Shown piece by piece: positions 1 to 9,245 of a stretch of DNA of 64,000 nt. Each line of letters opens with the position of its first letter. Position 1 is the first letter of the stretch. The stretch is from SAR202 cluster bacterium. Lineage in GTDB: Bacteria > Chloroflexota > Dehalococcoidia > UBA6926 > VFHL01. The position numbers and the translations under genes are program-made. The stretch spans positions 23,966-87,965 of the forward strand of contig VFHL01000001.1 in NCBI GenBank assembly GCA_009392005.1. The letters run 5' to 3'. A model generated the notes under the pieces. The model was given only the letters and a program-made list of their open reading frames with translations, did no database searches and had not been told where the DNA came from.

Positions 1-342
1 CATCATGTTTCCATCGTTACTCAGAGAACGCGAGAAAGTTTTCCGTTTGTTTGTTTGTGGCTGGATTTACATAGAATTCCATATGATGATTTAATATTCA
101 CTTCGGGAACAATTGATAAGCTAATGTTCCCAATCGACATTCTCGTAGACGATTCTCCGCGAATTATTACGAGAGCCGGCCATATCAAAGACAAAATTTT
201 GTTGTTGCGTGACCAACCATGGAACAGGAATGTCGATTCATTGCCGCCTAACGTTGAACGTGTGGAGACATTGGCAGGAGCGGTTGAACGGATTTTGTCC
301 ATGCCGCTAAAAGGCGGAGTAAGCAAACATCCCGTTCAGTAG
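1..342 (+). CDS. 5' nucleotidase / HAD-like phosphatase, C-terminal part (truncated at window start)
   Basis: Frame 1 is open from base 1 (HHVSIVTQRTRESFPFVCLWLDL...DILVDDSPRII...KILLLRDQPWNRN); the DDSP and WN motifs resemble NT5C-type HAD proteins. Confidence 0.55.
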   Translation, partial: HHVSIVTQRTRESFPFVCLWLDLHRIPYDDLIFTSGTIDKLMFPIDILVDDSPRIITRAGHIKDKILLLRDQPWNRNVDSLPPNVERVETLAGAVERILSMPLKGGVSKHPVQ

Positions 343-373
343 ATTAAGTGTCTTGCGTACCGAGGAAAGGCAT

Positions 374-1885
374 TTATAGAAATGCTTGCTGAAGATATTC
401 CAAATCTATTTCCTCATACAAGACGTGCTTTGCAAGAAGATGGTTTACTCGTGACTGGGCGTCATCTAAAGCGTTGGGCTCAAGAAGATATCGCGCTTGA
501 CTCAAGTTCCCTGCTTGGCGACCTGATTTAATTTCTGCAGCCTTAGTGTTTGCAAGGACAGATTTCATTATTGAAGCTATTTCACGCATTTCTGCTGAAC
601 CCATGCCAAGGGTCGTGAGGGCGGGAGTGCCAATTCGTAACCCACTCGTGTACCAAGGCCCATTAGAGTCAAATGGCAGGGCATTCCGGTTGAGAGTGAT
701 ATGCGCTTCGCGCAGAGCAGATTCTGCTTGCCGACCATTAATTCCATTTGAGGTTACATCGATAAGAAGTAGATGATTATCGGTGCCTTCAGTGAGAACA
801 GACAATCCTTCTTCTAAACAATTCTTGGCAAGAGCGGATGAATTCTCAACAATTTTTGCCGCATATTCTTGAAATTCTGGCTTACTGTCTTCTTCAAACG
901 CAACGGCTTTTGCAGCCATGACGTGAGGGAGCGGTCCACCTAAAACAAGGGGGCATCCTTTATTCACTTGTTCGGCAAATTCCTCGGTGCATAGAACCAT
1001 CCCTCCTCTAGGCCCGCGTAATGTTTTATGTGTGGTAGTTGTGACCACGTGGGCATGTTCAACTGGATTGTATTCACCTGTGAAAACTTTACCAGCAACA
1101 AGGCCTGCGAAATGAGCCATGTCGACCATTAGAACAGAGCCCACATCATCGGCGATCTCTCTGAAAATCTTGAAATTCAATTTGCGTGGATAAGCACTAT
1201 AGCCCGCCAACAATATGAGTGGTTTAAATCGTTTGGCATGCTCGTGTATTTTGTCATAATCGATAAGGTTTGTTTCGGGATCTACATCATAGGATTCTGC
1301 TTCAAACATGCGTGACGAAACATTTTCTCTATAACCATGCGTGAGATGTCCTCCTGAGTAGTAATTCATACCTAAAAGTCGTTGGTTACCAAATTCTTTC
1401 CTCAAATTTGCCCACTCTTCGTCAGATAATGCAGATAGAGTGGAAGCATCCATATTTTCCATGTATGGATTCTGTATGCGTGTCGCAAGTATTGCCCAGA
1501 AAGCTACCAGATTGGCATCTGCCCCAGAATGAGGCTGAACATATGCGTGTTCCGCATCAAATAAATTCTTAGCAAGGTCTACAGCACGCCCTTCAATCAA
1601 ATCAACATTTTCGCAACCCGCGTAAAAGCGATGTTCAGGGTATCCCTCTGCATATTTATCAGTAAAAAGGTTTGCTTGCGCAAGTTGTACAGCTAGGGAT
1701 GAATAGTTTTCGCTCGCTATCATTTTCAAATGGCTTCGCTGATCCTTGATTTCCGCAATAATTGCGTTTACTACTTCCGGAGACACTTTGTTTATCTGAT
1801 CTAAGTTTGCAAGATAGGCGATGAATCCTGGATCTGGAACAACTGCTGTGTTTTGTAAATAATGGGCAAGCGCTGATTCGGACAT
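374..1885 (-). CDS. glyA: Serine hydroxymethyltransferase (long form, 503 aa)
   Basis: MIASENYSS, YAEGYPEHRFYAGCENVD, PLP-lysine motif TTTTHKTLRGPRGG. Confidence 0.95.
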   Translation of the reverse strand: MSESALAHYLQNTAVVPDPGFIAYLANLDQINKVSPEVVNAIIAEIKDQRSHLKMIASENYSSLAVQLAQANLFTDKYAEGYPEHRFYAGCENVDLIEGRAVDLAKNLFDAEHAYVQPHSGADANLVAFWAILATRIQNPYMENMDASTLSALSDEEWANLRKEFGNQRLLGMNYYSGGHLTHGYRENVSSRMFEAESYDVDPETNLIDYDKIHEHAKRFKPLILLAGYSAYPRKLNFKIFREIADDVGSVLMVDMAHFAGLVAGKVFTGEYNPVEHAHVVTTTTHKTLRGPRGGMVLCTEEFAEQVNKGCPLVLGGPLPHVMAAKAVAFEEDSKPEFQEYAAKIVENSSALAKNCLEEGLSVLTEGTDNHLLLIDVTSNGINGRQAESALREAHITLNRNALPFDSNGPWYTSGLRIGTPALTTLGMGSAEMREIASIMKSVLANTKAAEIKSGRQAGNLSQARYLLEPNALDDAQSRVNHLLAKHVLYEEIDLEYLQQAFL

Positions 1886-2020
1886 TACGACTCCTTTTCA
1901 ATTCCGGAAATGTAACTCTGATAGGGTTTCAGTATAGACGAGAACCTATATGTATGGAACACAAATACATGGAAATACGATTGAGTGTGGCATCCGATAT
2001 CGGTGACGCCTGATTTGGAA

Positions 2021-3145
2021 TTAAATGGAAAGTCGTCGTGTTGCTTTCTCGGCAGCTTTCTGAACATGTTTTTCAGCCATTTTGAGAGGTCGACCCTCAC
2101 CACCGAGACGCACTTGTTGGATTTCGGCAATAATACTGAGAGCAATTTCATCAGGTGTTCGGGCGCCAATATCTAACCCGATTGGAGCGCGAATTGAAGC
2201 GACGCGGTCGTACGATACACCTTCGGCAAGCAGTTCCTCAAAAATCAGGATTGATTTTCGGATACTGCCAACGAGTCCGATGTAATCCGCTGCTGTTCGT
2301 GATGCTGATAAAGTTGCTGCATCGTCTAGGTTATGACCCCGTGTCGCGATAACAACAAAAGTGTTGGGAGTGATCGTTAGCTGATCGAATCCATCCTCAA
2401 AATCACCGACTACAATATTGTCTACAGATGGGAAGCGTTCATGATTTGCAAATTCTAAACGGTCATCGATGACACTAACGATATATCCCAATTTTTTCGC
2501 TAGCGGTGCGATTGCATGAGATATATGCCCTCCGCCACACAGAACAAGATGAGGGGGCGAAACAAAACCTTGTATAAATATACTTGAATCACCGTGCTGA
2601 AGTGTGCGGGTTCCGCCGTGCGTGAGCAACTCACTCGCTAGTTTTACCACTTCGTCATTAAGTTTTTCCCCTCCGAGGTCACCTTCGTATGATCCGTTCT
2701 CATGAACTACGACCTTTGTTCCAAGTTTGGGGTGGTCTTCAGGTCCAGCTATTGTGCCTATCGCGATGCTTTTTCCGCCTGAGTATGAGTTCAAGACGTA
2801 ATCAATCCATGAAGAGTTGTTATCTGATGCACGGAGTGGATCCACCATGATGGACATGGTCCCTCCACAGACCATACCCGATTCGGCGGCGATTTCATCA
2901 TTTAATTCAAAGTCACCTACAGTCGCTCCTGATACGCTGCTGAGAAGGGACTTTGCTTCGGCCCAAACATCGGCCTCTACACATCCACCGCCTAAGGTTC
3001 CCACTCCGGTCCCGTCACTTTTGACGAGGAGCATTGCTCCTGGCTTTTGCGGGGTTGATCCTTTTGTACCGACAACGGTGCATAGTGCAAACGTTTCATT
3101 CGCTTCCGTTAGCTGGGCTGCGCTTTTAAAGACGTCCTGCATCAT
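2021..3145 (-). CDS. XdhC/CoxI family protein
   Basis: TVVGTKGSTPQKPGAMLLV, GTLGGGCVEADVW, Rossmann LVLCGGGHISHAIAPLAKKLGY, IGLVGSIRK. Confidence 0.9.
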   Translation of the reverse strand: MMQDVFKSAAQLTEANETFALCTVVGTKGSTPQKPGAMLLVKSDGTGVGTLGGGCVEADVWAEAKSLLSSVSGATVGDFELNDEIAAESGMVCGGTMSIMVDPLRASDNNSSWIDYVLNSYSGGKSIAIGTIAGPEDHPKLGTKVVVHENGSYEGDLGGEKLNDEVVKLASELLTHGGTRTLQHGDSSIFIQGFVSPPHLVLCGGGHISHAIAPLAKKLGYIVSVIDDRLEFANHERFPSVDNIVVGDFEDGFDQLTITPNTFVVIATRGHNLDDAATLSASRTAADYIGLVGSIRKSILIFEELLAEGVSYDRVASIRAPIGLDIGARTPDEIALSIIAEIQQVRLGGEGRPLKMAEKHVQKAAEKATRRLSI

Positions 3146-3231
3146 GTAACTCCGAATACTATTATCTCAACGTTGGCGACATTGTAACTCATCTTGGTGG
3201 CTAATATTTGTTCAATGTCACACGAGGAATC

Positions 3232-4107
3232 TCAACGGATATCTCCTCGCAGCCGCAAGTATTCATGTACGGCATCATGCCAATGTGGTAAATCATCTGC
3301 ATTTAATTTCTGCAGTCCTTCGTGTCCAAGAACAGAGTATAACGGCCTTTTAGCTTTGGCACCGTATTCATTGGTTGAAATTGGAAGCACCTTTTTTTGG
3401 GTACCAGTGAGTTCAAAAACAAACGATGCAAGTTCGTGCCAAGTGCACTCTCCTTGCGATGTGATGTTAGAGATTCCATATTGCCGAGTGGTTATCAGCC
3501 ACAAGATCTTTTTCGCGAGGTCAGAAGTTGATGTTGGAGAGAAAAGTTGGTCTGCTACGACCCGTATCTCTTGGCCTTCGCTAGCTAAACGAAGCATTGT
3601 TGTAATGAAATTTCCGCCCTTCCCTGACGCACCAGCTATACCAAATAACCCTGAACATCTAACAATGTAGTGCTTCTCACAACCTATACGAGTTAGTGCC
3701 TCACCGGATAATTTAGACGCTCCGTAAGTACTTAAAGGTTGGGGTTCATCGTCTTCGCGATAAGGTGTGGTTTTAGTCCCATCAAATACATAATCGGTAC
3801 TGATGTAGACGCATTCAATATCAAGAGTACCGCATGCGTCAGCTATGTTTTTTGCACCGATTGCGTTGACGAGGAATGCATCTTCAGGATTATCTTCCGC
3901 ATCATCAACTCGTACATAAGCTGCACAATTTATTACCGCGTCGAGATTTGGCCAAAGGTTTTGGAATACTGTCTGGACCGCATCAAGATTGGTGCAATCT
4001 AAATCTTGATGTGTAAAAGGGTAAACTTTGTCAGTATTGGATTGGTTGATTAGCTTGACGAGGTCAGAACCAAGCTGCCCTCCGCTACCGATTACCGCGA
4101 TGTTCAT
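3232..4107 (-). CDS. rfbD: dTDP-4-dehydrorhamnose reductase
   Basis: IAVIGSGGQLGSDL, YISTDYVFDGTKTTPYREDDEPQPLSTYGASKLSGE; in rfbDBCA cluster. Confidence 0.93.
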   Translation of the reverse strand: MNIAVIGSGGQLGSDLVKLINQSNTDKVYPFTHQDLDCTNLDAVQTVFQNLWPNLDAVINCAAYVRVDDAEDNPEDAFLVNAIGAKNIADACGTLDIECVYISTDYVFDGTKTTPYREDDEPQPLSTYGASKLSGEALTRIGCEKHYIVRCSGLFGIAGASGKGGNFITTMLRLASEGQEIRVVADQLFSPTSTSDLAKKILWLITTRQYGISNITSQGECTWHELASFVFELTGTQKKVLPISTNEYGAKAKRPLYSVLGHEGLQKLNADDLPHWHDAVHEYLRLRGDIR

Positions 4108-4108
4108 T

Positions 4109-5155
4109 TTAGGAGTCCTGTTTTAGTCCCGCGTATACGTCTTCATAATAGGTTGTGTACTTGCCTGATGTTACGCTTTCAATCCAAGATTGGTTGTTCA
4201 AGTACCATCGAATTGTATCTTTTAAGCCAACGTCAAAAGAAACTTGAGCAGACCAGCCAAGCTCAGTTTTAATGCGTTCTGTGTCGAGTGCATATCGCCT
4301 ATCATGACCAGGACGATCTGCAGTGAACTCGATCAAGGAACGAAACTTCTCTGTATCTTCTCCTTGCTCTTCGGCGAGAAGGTCACATATTGTGTTTATC
4401 ACGTCCAGATTGGTTCTGTCGATGCCTGTTCCTATATTGTAGATAGAGCCAATGTGTCCAGATTGTAAGGCGCTCAAGATGGCAGACACGTTATCTTTGA
4501 CGTAAAGCCAATCTCTTTGCTGCAACCCGTCCCCATAAACTGGTAAAGAGGAATTGGTGAGGGCTTTTCGAATCATAAGTGGGATTAATTTTTCAGGAAA
4601 CTGGAACGGTCCGTAATTATTTGCGCTTCGTACAATAATGATGGGCATTCCATAGGTTCTGTGGTACGACAAACATAAGAGATCTGCGGATGCTTTGCTA
4701 CTGGCATATGGGCTGCTTGGTTTAAGCAAATCATCTTCGCGTCGGGGGGCCTTTCCTTCAGCATCCCCATACACTTCGTCGGTCGAGACCTGAAGGAATC
4801 GCGATGTTTGTTTTTGACGTGCTACTTCAAGAAGGACATGCGTTCCCAAAATATTTGTTTTTAGGAATGGTGATGAATCTATGATACTGCGATCAACGTG
4901 AGACTCGGCTGCAAAGTTTACGACTGATGACGGCTTTTCTGTTTCAAATATTGTGCTTACGTATTTTGAATCCGTTATATCTCCTCTGTAAAAAACATGG
5001 TTGGGGTTAGATAGAACATCTTCGAGGTTTTCCATGTTACCGGCATACGTAATTGCGTCGAGGTTGATTACTCGCCAATTTGTTTGACTAAGTATTAGGC
5101 GAATGAAATGGCTCGCAATAAATCCACATCCACCTGTGACTAATATAGTCGTCAT
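4109..5155 (-). CDS. rfbB: dTDP-glucose 4,6-dehydratase
   Basis: ILVTGGCGFIASHFIR, VSTDEVYGD, SPYASSKASADLL, RPGHDRRYALD. Confidence 0.95.
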   Translation of the reverse strand: MTTILVTGGCGFIASHFIRLILSQTNWRVINLDAITYAGNMENLEDVLSNPNHVFYRGDITDSKYVSTIFETEKPSSVVNFAAESHVDRSIIDSSPFLKTNILGTHVLLEVARQKQTSRFLQVSTDEVYGDAEGKAPRREDDLLKPSSPYASSKASADLLCLSYHRTYGMPIIIVRSANNYGPFQFPEKLIPLMIRKALTNSSLPVYGDGLQQRDWLYVKDNVSAILSALQSGHIGSIYNIGTGIDRTNLDVINTICDLLAEEQGEDTEKFRSLIEFTADRPGHDRRYALDTERIKTELGWSAQVSFDVGLKDTIRWYLNNQSWIESVTSGKYTTYYEDVYAGLKQDS

Positions 5156-5724
5156 TGTTGAATCGATTCAAAAGAAAAATTATTGTGGCTGTTGGTGAGA
5201 GAGGGTAATTGTAGGTCCTTTTCTGACAAAACAGGGGTTTCTACTGGCCATTGAATGTTAATTTCTGGATCGTTCCATATGATGCCACTTTCATATTCAG
5301 GAGCATATTCGGATCCAGATATTTTATATACAAGATCGGCGGTTTCGCTCACAACACAAAAACCATGTGCGAAACCGATTGGAATCCATAACATATTGTG
5401 ATTCTTTTCTGATAATAATTCGCCGATCCATTTACCGTATCTTGGTGAGCCTTTCCGAATATCTACCGCGACATCGTATACCTCTCCATGAATGACACTT
5501 ACAAGTTTTCCTTGAGCCATTGGTTGGTTTTGATAATGCAATCCTCGAATTGTTCCCTTTATCGAATGCGAGTGGTTTTCTTGAACAAAAACGTCACGAA
5601 TCCCGTTTATATTAAATTCGGATGCCTTATACATTTCAGCAAAAAATCCCCTGCTGTCTGGAAAGGCCTTAGAGGAAACGAGTTTGACCTCGGGTAACTC
5701 GGTTTCTTGGAATGAAAAGGGCAT
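5152..5724 (-). CDS. rfbC: dTDP-4-dehydrorhamnose 3,5-epimerase
   Basis: DSRGFFAEMYK, QENHSHSIKGTIRGLHYQ, GEVYDVAVDIRKGSPRYGKWIGELLSEKNHNMLWIPIGFAHGF. Confidence 0.95.
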   Translation of the reverse strand: MPFSFQETELPEVKLVSSKAFPDSRGFFAEMYKASEFNINGIRDVFVQENHSHSIKGTIRGLHYQNQPMAQGKLVSVIHGEVYDVAVDIRKGSPRYGKWIGELLSEKNHNMLWIPIGFAHGFCVVSETADLVYKISGSEYAPEYESGIIWNDPEINIQWPVETPVLSEKDLQLPSLTNSHNNFSFESIQQ

Positions 5725-6788
5725 TACAAATCGACCTCAGTGTTATCCCCAACCATGAATTCTATTGATTCATGGGTACTGGTTTTTTGGCGGATAGTAG
5801 CATTGTTTCCTATGATGCTGTCTTGCATTGGAGAAATATTGTGTATCAGCACGTCGTTTAACACAACACTATTCAATATCTCGGAATGCTTGATTGAACA
5901 AGAATTCCCGACACTTGTGTAGGGTCCAATATTCGTGTCTTCAACTACGGTTTTGCTCCCAATTATTGCTGGCCCCTGAATGTCTGTACGGTGAATTGTG
6001 GCTCCCGCTTCAATATAAACATTTCCTTTGATCGTACTTTTTGTGTCGATCGTTCCCTCAATCTTACTTGTAGATAATTCATCTAAAATTACGCGATTCG
6101 CTTCTAGCAAGTCACTTTTCTTTCCTGTATCCAACCACCAACCATTTAGTTGGAAACTTCTTACGGAGTATCCCATGGTCATCATCTTTTGTATTGCATC
6201 CGTTATTTCGAGCTCTCCTCGCTGTGATGGTTGTATTTTCGCAATCGCCTGATGAATCATTGGGGAGAATACGTAAACACCGACTACTGCAAGATTGCTG
6301 GGTGGATCAGGTGGCTTTTCAACCAGTTGTTTGATATTTCCAGTTTCGTCTATGTCCGCCACTCCAAACATACGGGCGTCTTCAACCTCTTTCAACATTA
6401 TTACTGCATCTGATTTAGAGGTGTTAAACAACTCAATACACTCTTTGATTCCATGTTTTATTAGATTGTCTCCAAGGAACATCAAAAACGGATCATCTCC
6501 AAGAAATTCGTGAGACACTTGGACTGCGTGAGCTAAGCCCAATGGCTTCTCTTGAAGGATGTAAGTTATATCTAAGTCTGCGCATGTATTATCAAGGGCT
6601 TCCTTTATATAATGTCCAGTGCCAGGTGAAACGACGATACCAATACTGGTGATGTGGGCCTGGCGCATGTGATCCATTACATAATCAAGTATCGGTTTGT
6701 TTGCTACCGGGATCAGCTGTTTCGGCATTGTATGAGTGAGAGGACGCAATCGTGTGCCCTTTCCTCCAGCTAAAACCAATCCTTTCAT
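5724..6788 (-). CDS. rfbA: Glucose-1-phosphate thymidylyltransferase, long form with C-terminal beta-helix
   Basis: MKGLVLAGGKGTRLRPLTHTMPKQLIPVANKP; 354 aa with hexapeptide-like C-terminus; overlaps rfbC start. Confidence 0.9.
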   Translation of the reverse strand: MKGLVLAGGKGTRLRPLTHTMPKQLIPVANKPILDYVMDHMRQAHITSIGIVVSPGTGHYIKEALDNTCADLDITYILQEKPLGLAHAVQVSHEFLGDDPFLMFLGDNLIKHGIKECIELFNTSKSDAVIMLKEVEDARMFGVADIDETGNIKQLVEKPPDPPSNLAVVGVYVFSPMIHQAIAKIQPSQRGELEITDAIQKMMTMGYSVRSFQLNGWWLDTGKKSDLLEANRVILDELSTSKIEGTIDTKSTIKGNVYIEAGATIHRTDIQGPAIIGSKTVVEDTNIGPYTSVGNSCSIKHSEILNSVVLNDVLIHNISPMQDSIIGNNATIRQKTSTHESIEFMVGDNTEVDL

Positions 6789-7081
6789 TAGTTGCTCCTC
6801 ACTTGAAAATATTCCGAAGCTAAGTCAATGCAATTTCTATTAGGCGCATAGTAGCAGACCAGATCTGTTGGGGGGAATAGGTTGCGTCTAGTGCATCACG
6901 TTTAACACATCGAGTAATTAGGCAACTACTGACGGTGTCTATAGCTGAATTTTTTTATGTTAGAGTGTCCATGATTGCTGGTTTTTGACCGAGACTATCG
7001 AGTGGTTTTTTCTCCCAAAGATTCTGGGATTAGTCGAGGAAAAGCTTGTCTGGTTAGCCGGCTGTAATGAGAGAAACCTGA

Positions 7082-7138
7082 GTGGCTTCATATTGGCTTA
7101 TGCAAGCCACAATTAGGGTAATCTAATGAGGTTAGATT
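7082..7138 (+). promoter_or_regulatory. Leader inverted repeats: GTGGCTT/AAGCCAC with alternative TGGCTT/AAGCCA, then AATCTAA-TGAGG-TTAGATT
   Basis: Direct read; second hairpin spans the ORF-track ATG at 7126 and ends 2 nt before the alternative ATG at 7141. Confidence 0.4.
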
Positions 7139-9180
7139 CGATGCCCACCTATACAGCGAAATCTCTAAGGATCCTTGCGCCAGTAATGGTATTCTCGCTA
7201 CTTAGCTTGTTCATTTTGCGCGATGTCTTGTCTCCGGGATTGCTGATTACGTTGGATTCAACTTACGCCTATTATCGCGATCCAATGACCTATTATGGTG
7301 TTGATGAAAGGTGGATTACAGCTGGTACGCCCCTTTATGTTTCTGTAGCAATCTTGAAAGGGATTGTTCCTCTTTGGTTGATTGAGCGATTTTTTCTTTG
7401 CGCTACTTTTGCTGTTGGAGGTTTGGGTGCATATCGGATCGTTCCGACGTCTTTAGCTGGAAAATATTTAGCTGGAATTATTTACGTTGCTAATCCTTAT
7501 ACGTATGAAAGATTCATAGCTGGCCATTGGAGTCTTTTGTCCGCATATGCCCTTACACCATTTGCGATGGGGGCGTTTCTTAATCTTCTATATAAAAGAG
7601 ACATGCGCAGTGCGCTTTTTGTCGCTTTAACTACAACTTTGGTGGCAATGTTTTCGATGCATCAACTTGTGATTCTTTTTGCAATGTATTCGGTTTCTTT
7701 CATCATTTGGATCATAAAAAAAGATACGTTTTTTTCTCATCTCCGCTCTTTGATAGTGCCTATTTCGTTGGCGGCTTGTTTTTTCTTACTCATCAATTTG
7801 TACTGGATTTTCCCAACTATCACTGCACCCACAAACATACTCGATGAAATTGACCAGGATCAATTAGCAGTGTTTGCGACACGCGGATTTTCTTCTTGGG
7901 GCGATTTATTTGATGCGGTGACGTTGTATGGGTTTTGGCGTGTTAGCCCGACTGTTGAGAGGCCTGATAGCGTAATTCATCTCGTCTCTTTTTTGCCAAT
8001 CTTATTTCTTGCCGTGCACGCTGTTTTTAATGCTTTTAATGTAGATGTTTCTGGTCGTGTGATTAGGCGGCGTACCATTGTTGCGATTCTACTCATTGGT
8101 GTTATCGGGTTTGTTGCTGCGATTGAATCGCAGATATTGAATAACCTTTGGCACCAGATTCCAGTGGTTAGAGGCTTTCGTGAGCCTCAAAAATTTCTCG
8201 GGGCATTGGCTTTTTCATATGCATTTCTAGCTGGGTTAGGTCTAGGTACTTTGCACCAACAATTATCTAATTGGAATGCCAATGCTAACCAACGATTATC
8301 CCGTTTTGTAATCCGCACCTTCCCAATTCTGGTGTTTCTTCTTCCTTTGGGATTTTCGTTCCATTTTTTCACAACAGTTGGGCGTCAAATAGAGGTAACT
8401 GATTATCCGGCAGAGTGGATTGAGACAAGAACAATTGTTCATGAAGGAGCAGGGTCATTACAGACACTCGTTTTGCCATGGCAACATTATATGTGGTATC
8501 CGTGGTTGCCTAATGCAGAGAAAAAAATGGCGAATCCAGCGCGACGATTTTTTGAAACTCCCGTTATTATGGGTGATAGTCTTGGTATTGGCGTTCAAGA
8601 TGTGTTGAATCCAATGTCTCGTTATGTGGACACCGTGCTTAAGAGTGCACCACAAGAGAAGGATCTTGGTGCTTCTGTTATCCCACTGGGTGTGAAGTAT
8701 ATCGTGTTGTTTCGCACGAACATATCGGAATATGATCGCATCTTCTTGGCAGAGCAAACTGATCTTATTGAGAGGTATAGTGGCGAGTCTATTATCTTAT
8801 ATGAGAATACCCATAGCGTTTCACGATTTTACTCTGTAGCTGATTCGCAAGAGAGTTTGAGAAGCCGTGAAGCATTGGTAGCACTGGATTATATTTCGAT
8901 TTCACCAATTGATTTTAAAACAGAACTTATATCTGATACGCAGATTGGCTTCGTCCCCCCCCAAAATTCTACGATTGACGGGTGGGCTCTTGGCGATTTG
9001 CCGAGGAGCGATACTTTATGGGAGTTCATGCCTGTTTTCGAACCGGCAGATGAGAGTCCACATCTAACTTATCCACGTTACGCCAAGGTATATATTCCGG
9101 TCGCTTCCATTTCAGGGTTTTCTTTTGCCCTGATTATTGGCTTTTTATTCATTGCTCGAAAGCGTCAGTATGTGGATTAG
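7126..9180 (+). CDS. Polytopic membrane protein, GT-C/YfhO-like putative glycosyltransferase
   Basis: 684 aa, many TM segments, large C-terminal extracytoplasmic region; start could be 7126 or 7141. Confidence 0.6.
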   Translation: MRLDSMPTYTAKSLRILAPVMVFSLLSLFILRDVLSPGLLITLDSTYAYYRDPMTYYGVDERWITAGTPLYVSVAILKGIVPLWLIERFFLCATFAVGGLGAYRIVPTSLAGKYLAGIIYVANPYTYERFIAGHWSLLSAYALTPFAMGAFLNLLYKRDMRSALFVALTTTLVAMFSMHQLVILFAMYSVSFIIWIIKKDTFFSHLRSLIVPISLAACFFLLINLYWIFPTITAPTNILDEIDQDQLAVFATRGFSSWGDLFDAVTLYGFWRVSPTVERPDSVIHLVSFLPILFLAVHAVFNAFNVDVSGRVIRRRTIVAILLIGVIGFVAAIESQILNNLWHQIPVVRGFREPQKFLGALAFSYAFLAGLGLGTLHQQLSNWNANANQRLSRFVIRTFPILVFLLPLGFSFHFFTTVGRQIEVTDYPAEWIETRTIVHEGAGSLQTLVLPWQHYMWYPWLPNAEKKMANPARRFFETPVIMGDSLGIGVQDVLNPMSRYVDTVLKSAPQEKDLGASVIPLGVKYIVLFRTNISEYDRIFLAEQTDLIERYSGESIILYENTHSVSRFYSVADSQESLRSREALVALDYISISPIDFKTELISDTQIGFVPPQNSTIDGWALGDLPRSDTLWEFMPVFEPADESPHLTYPRYAKVYIPVASISGFSFALIIGFLFIARKRQYVD

Positions 9181-9245
9181 TGTTGTACTTGTTCTTGGGA
9201 ATAATGTCTCCTTGGATAGGGGAGTGTGTGAAAGCTAAATGGCTT

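Noticed and set aside
3194-3670. 158 aa plus-strand ORF opposite rfbD
   Set aside because: Antisense to the clearly coding rfbD
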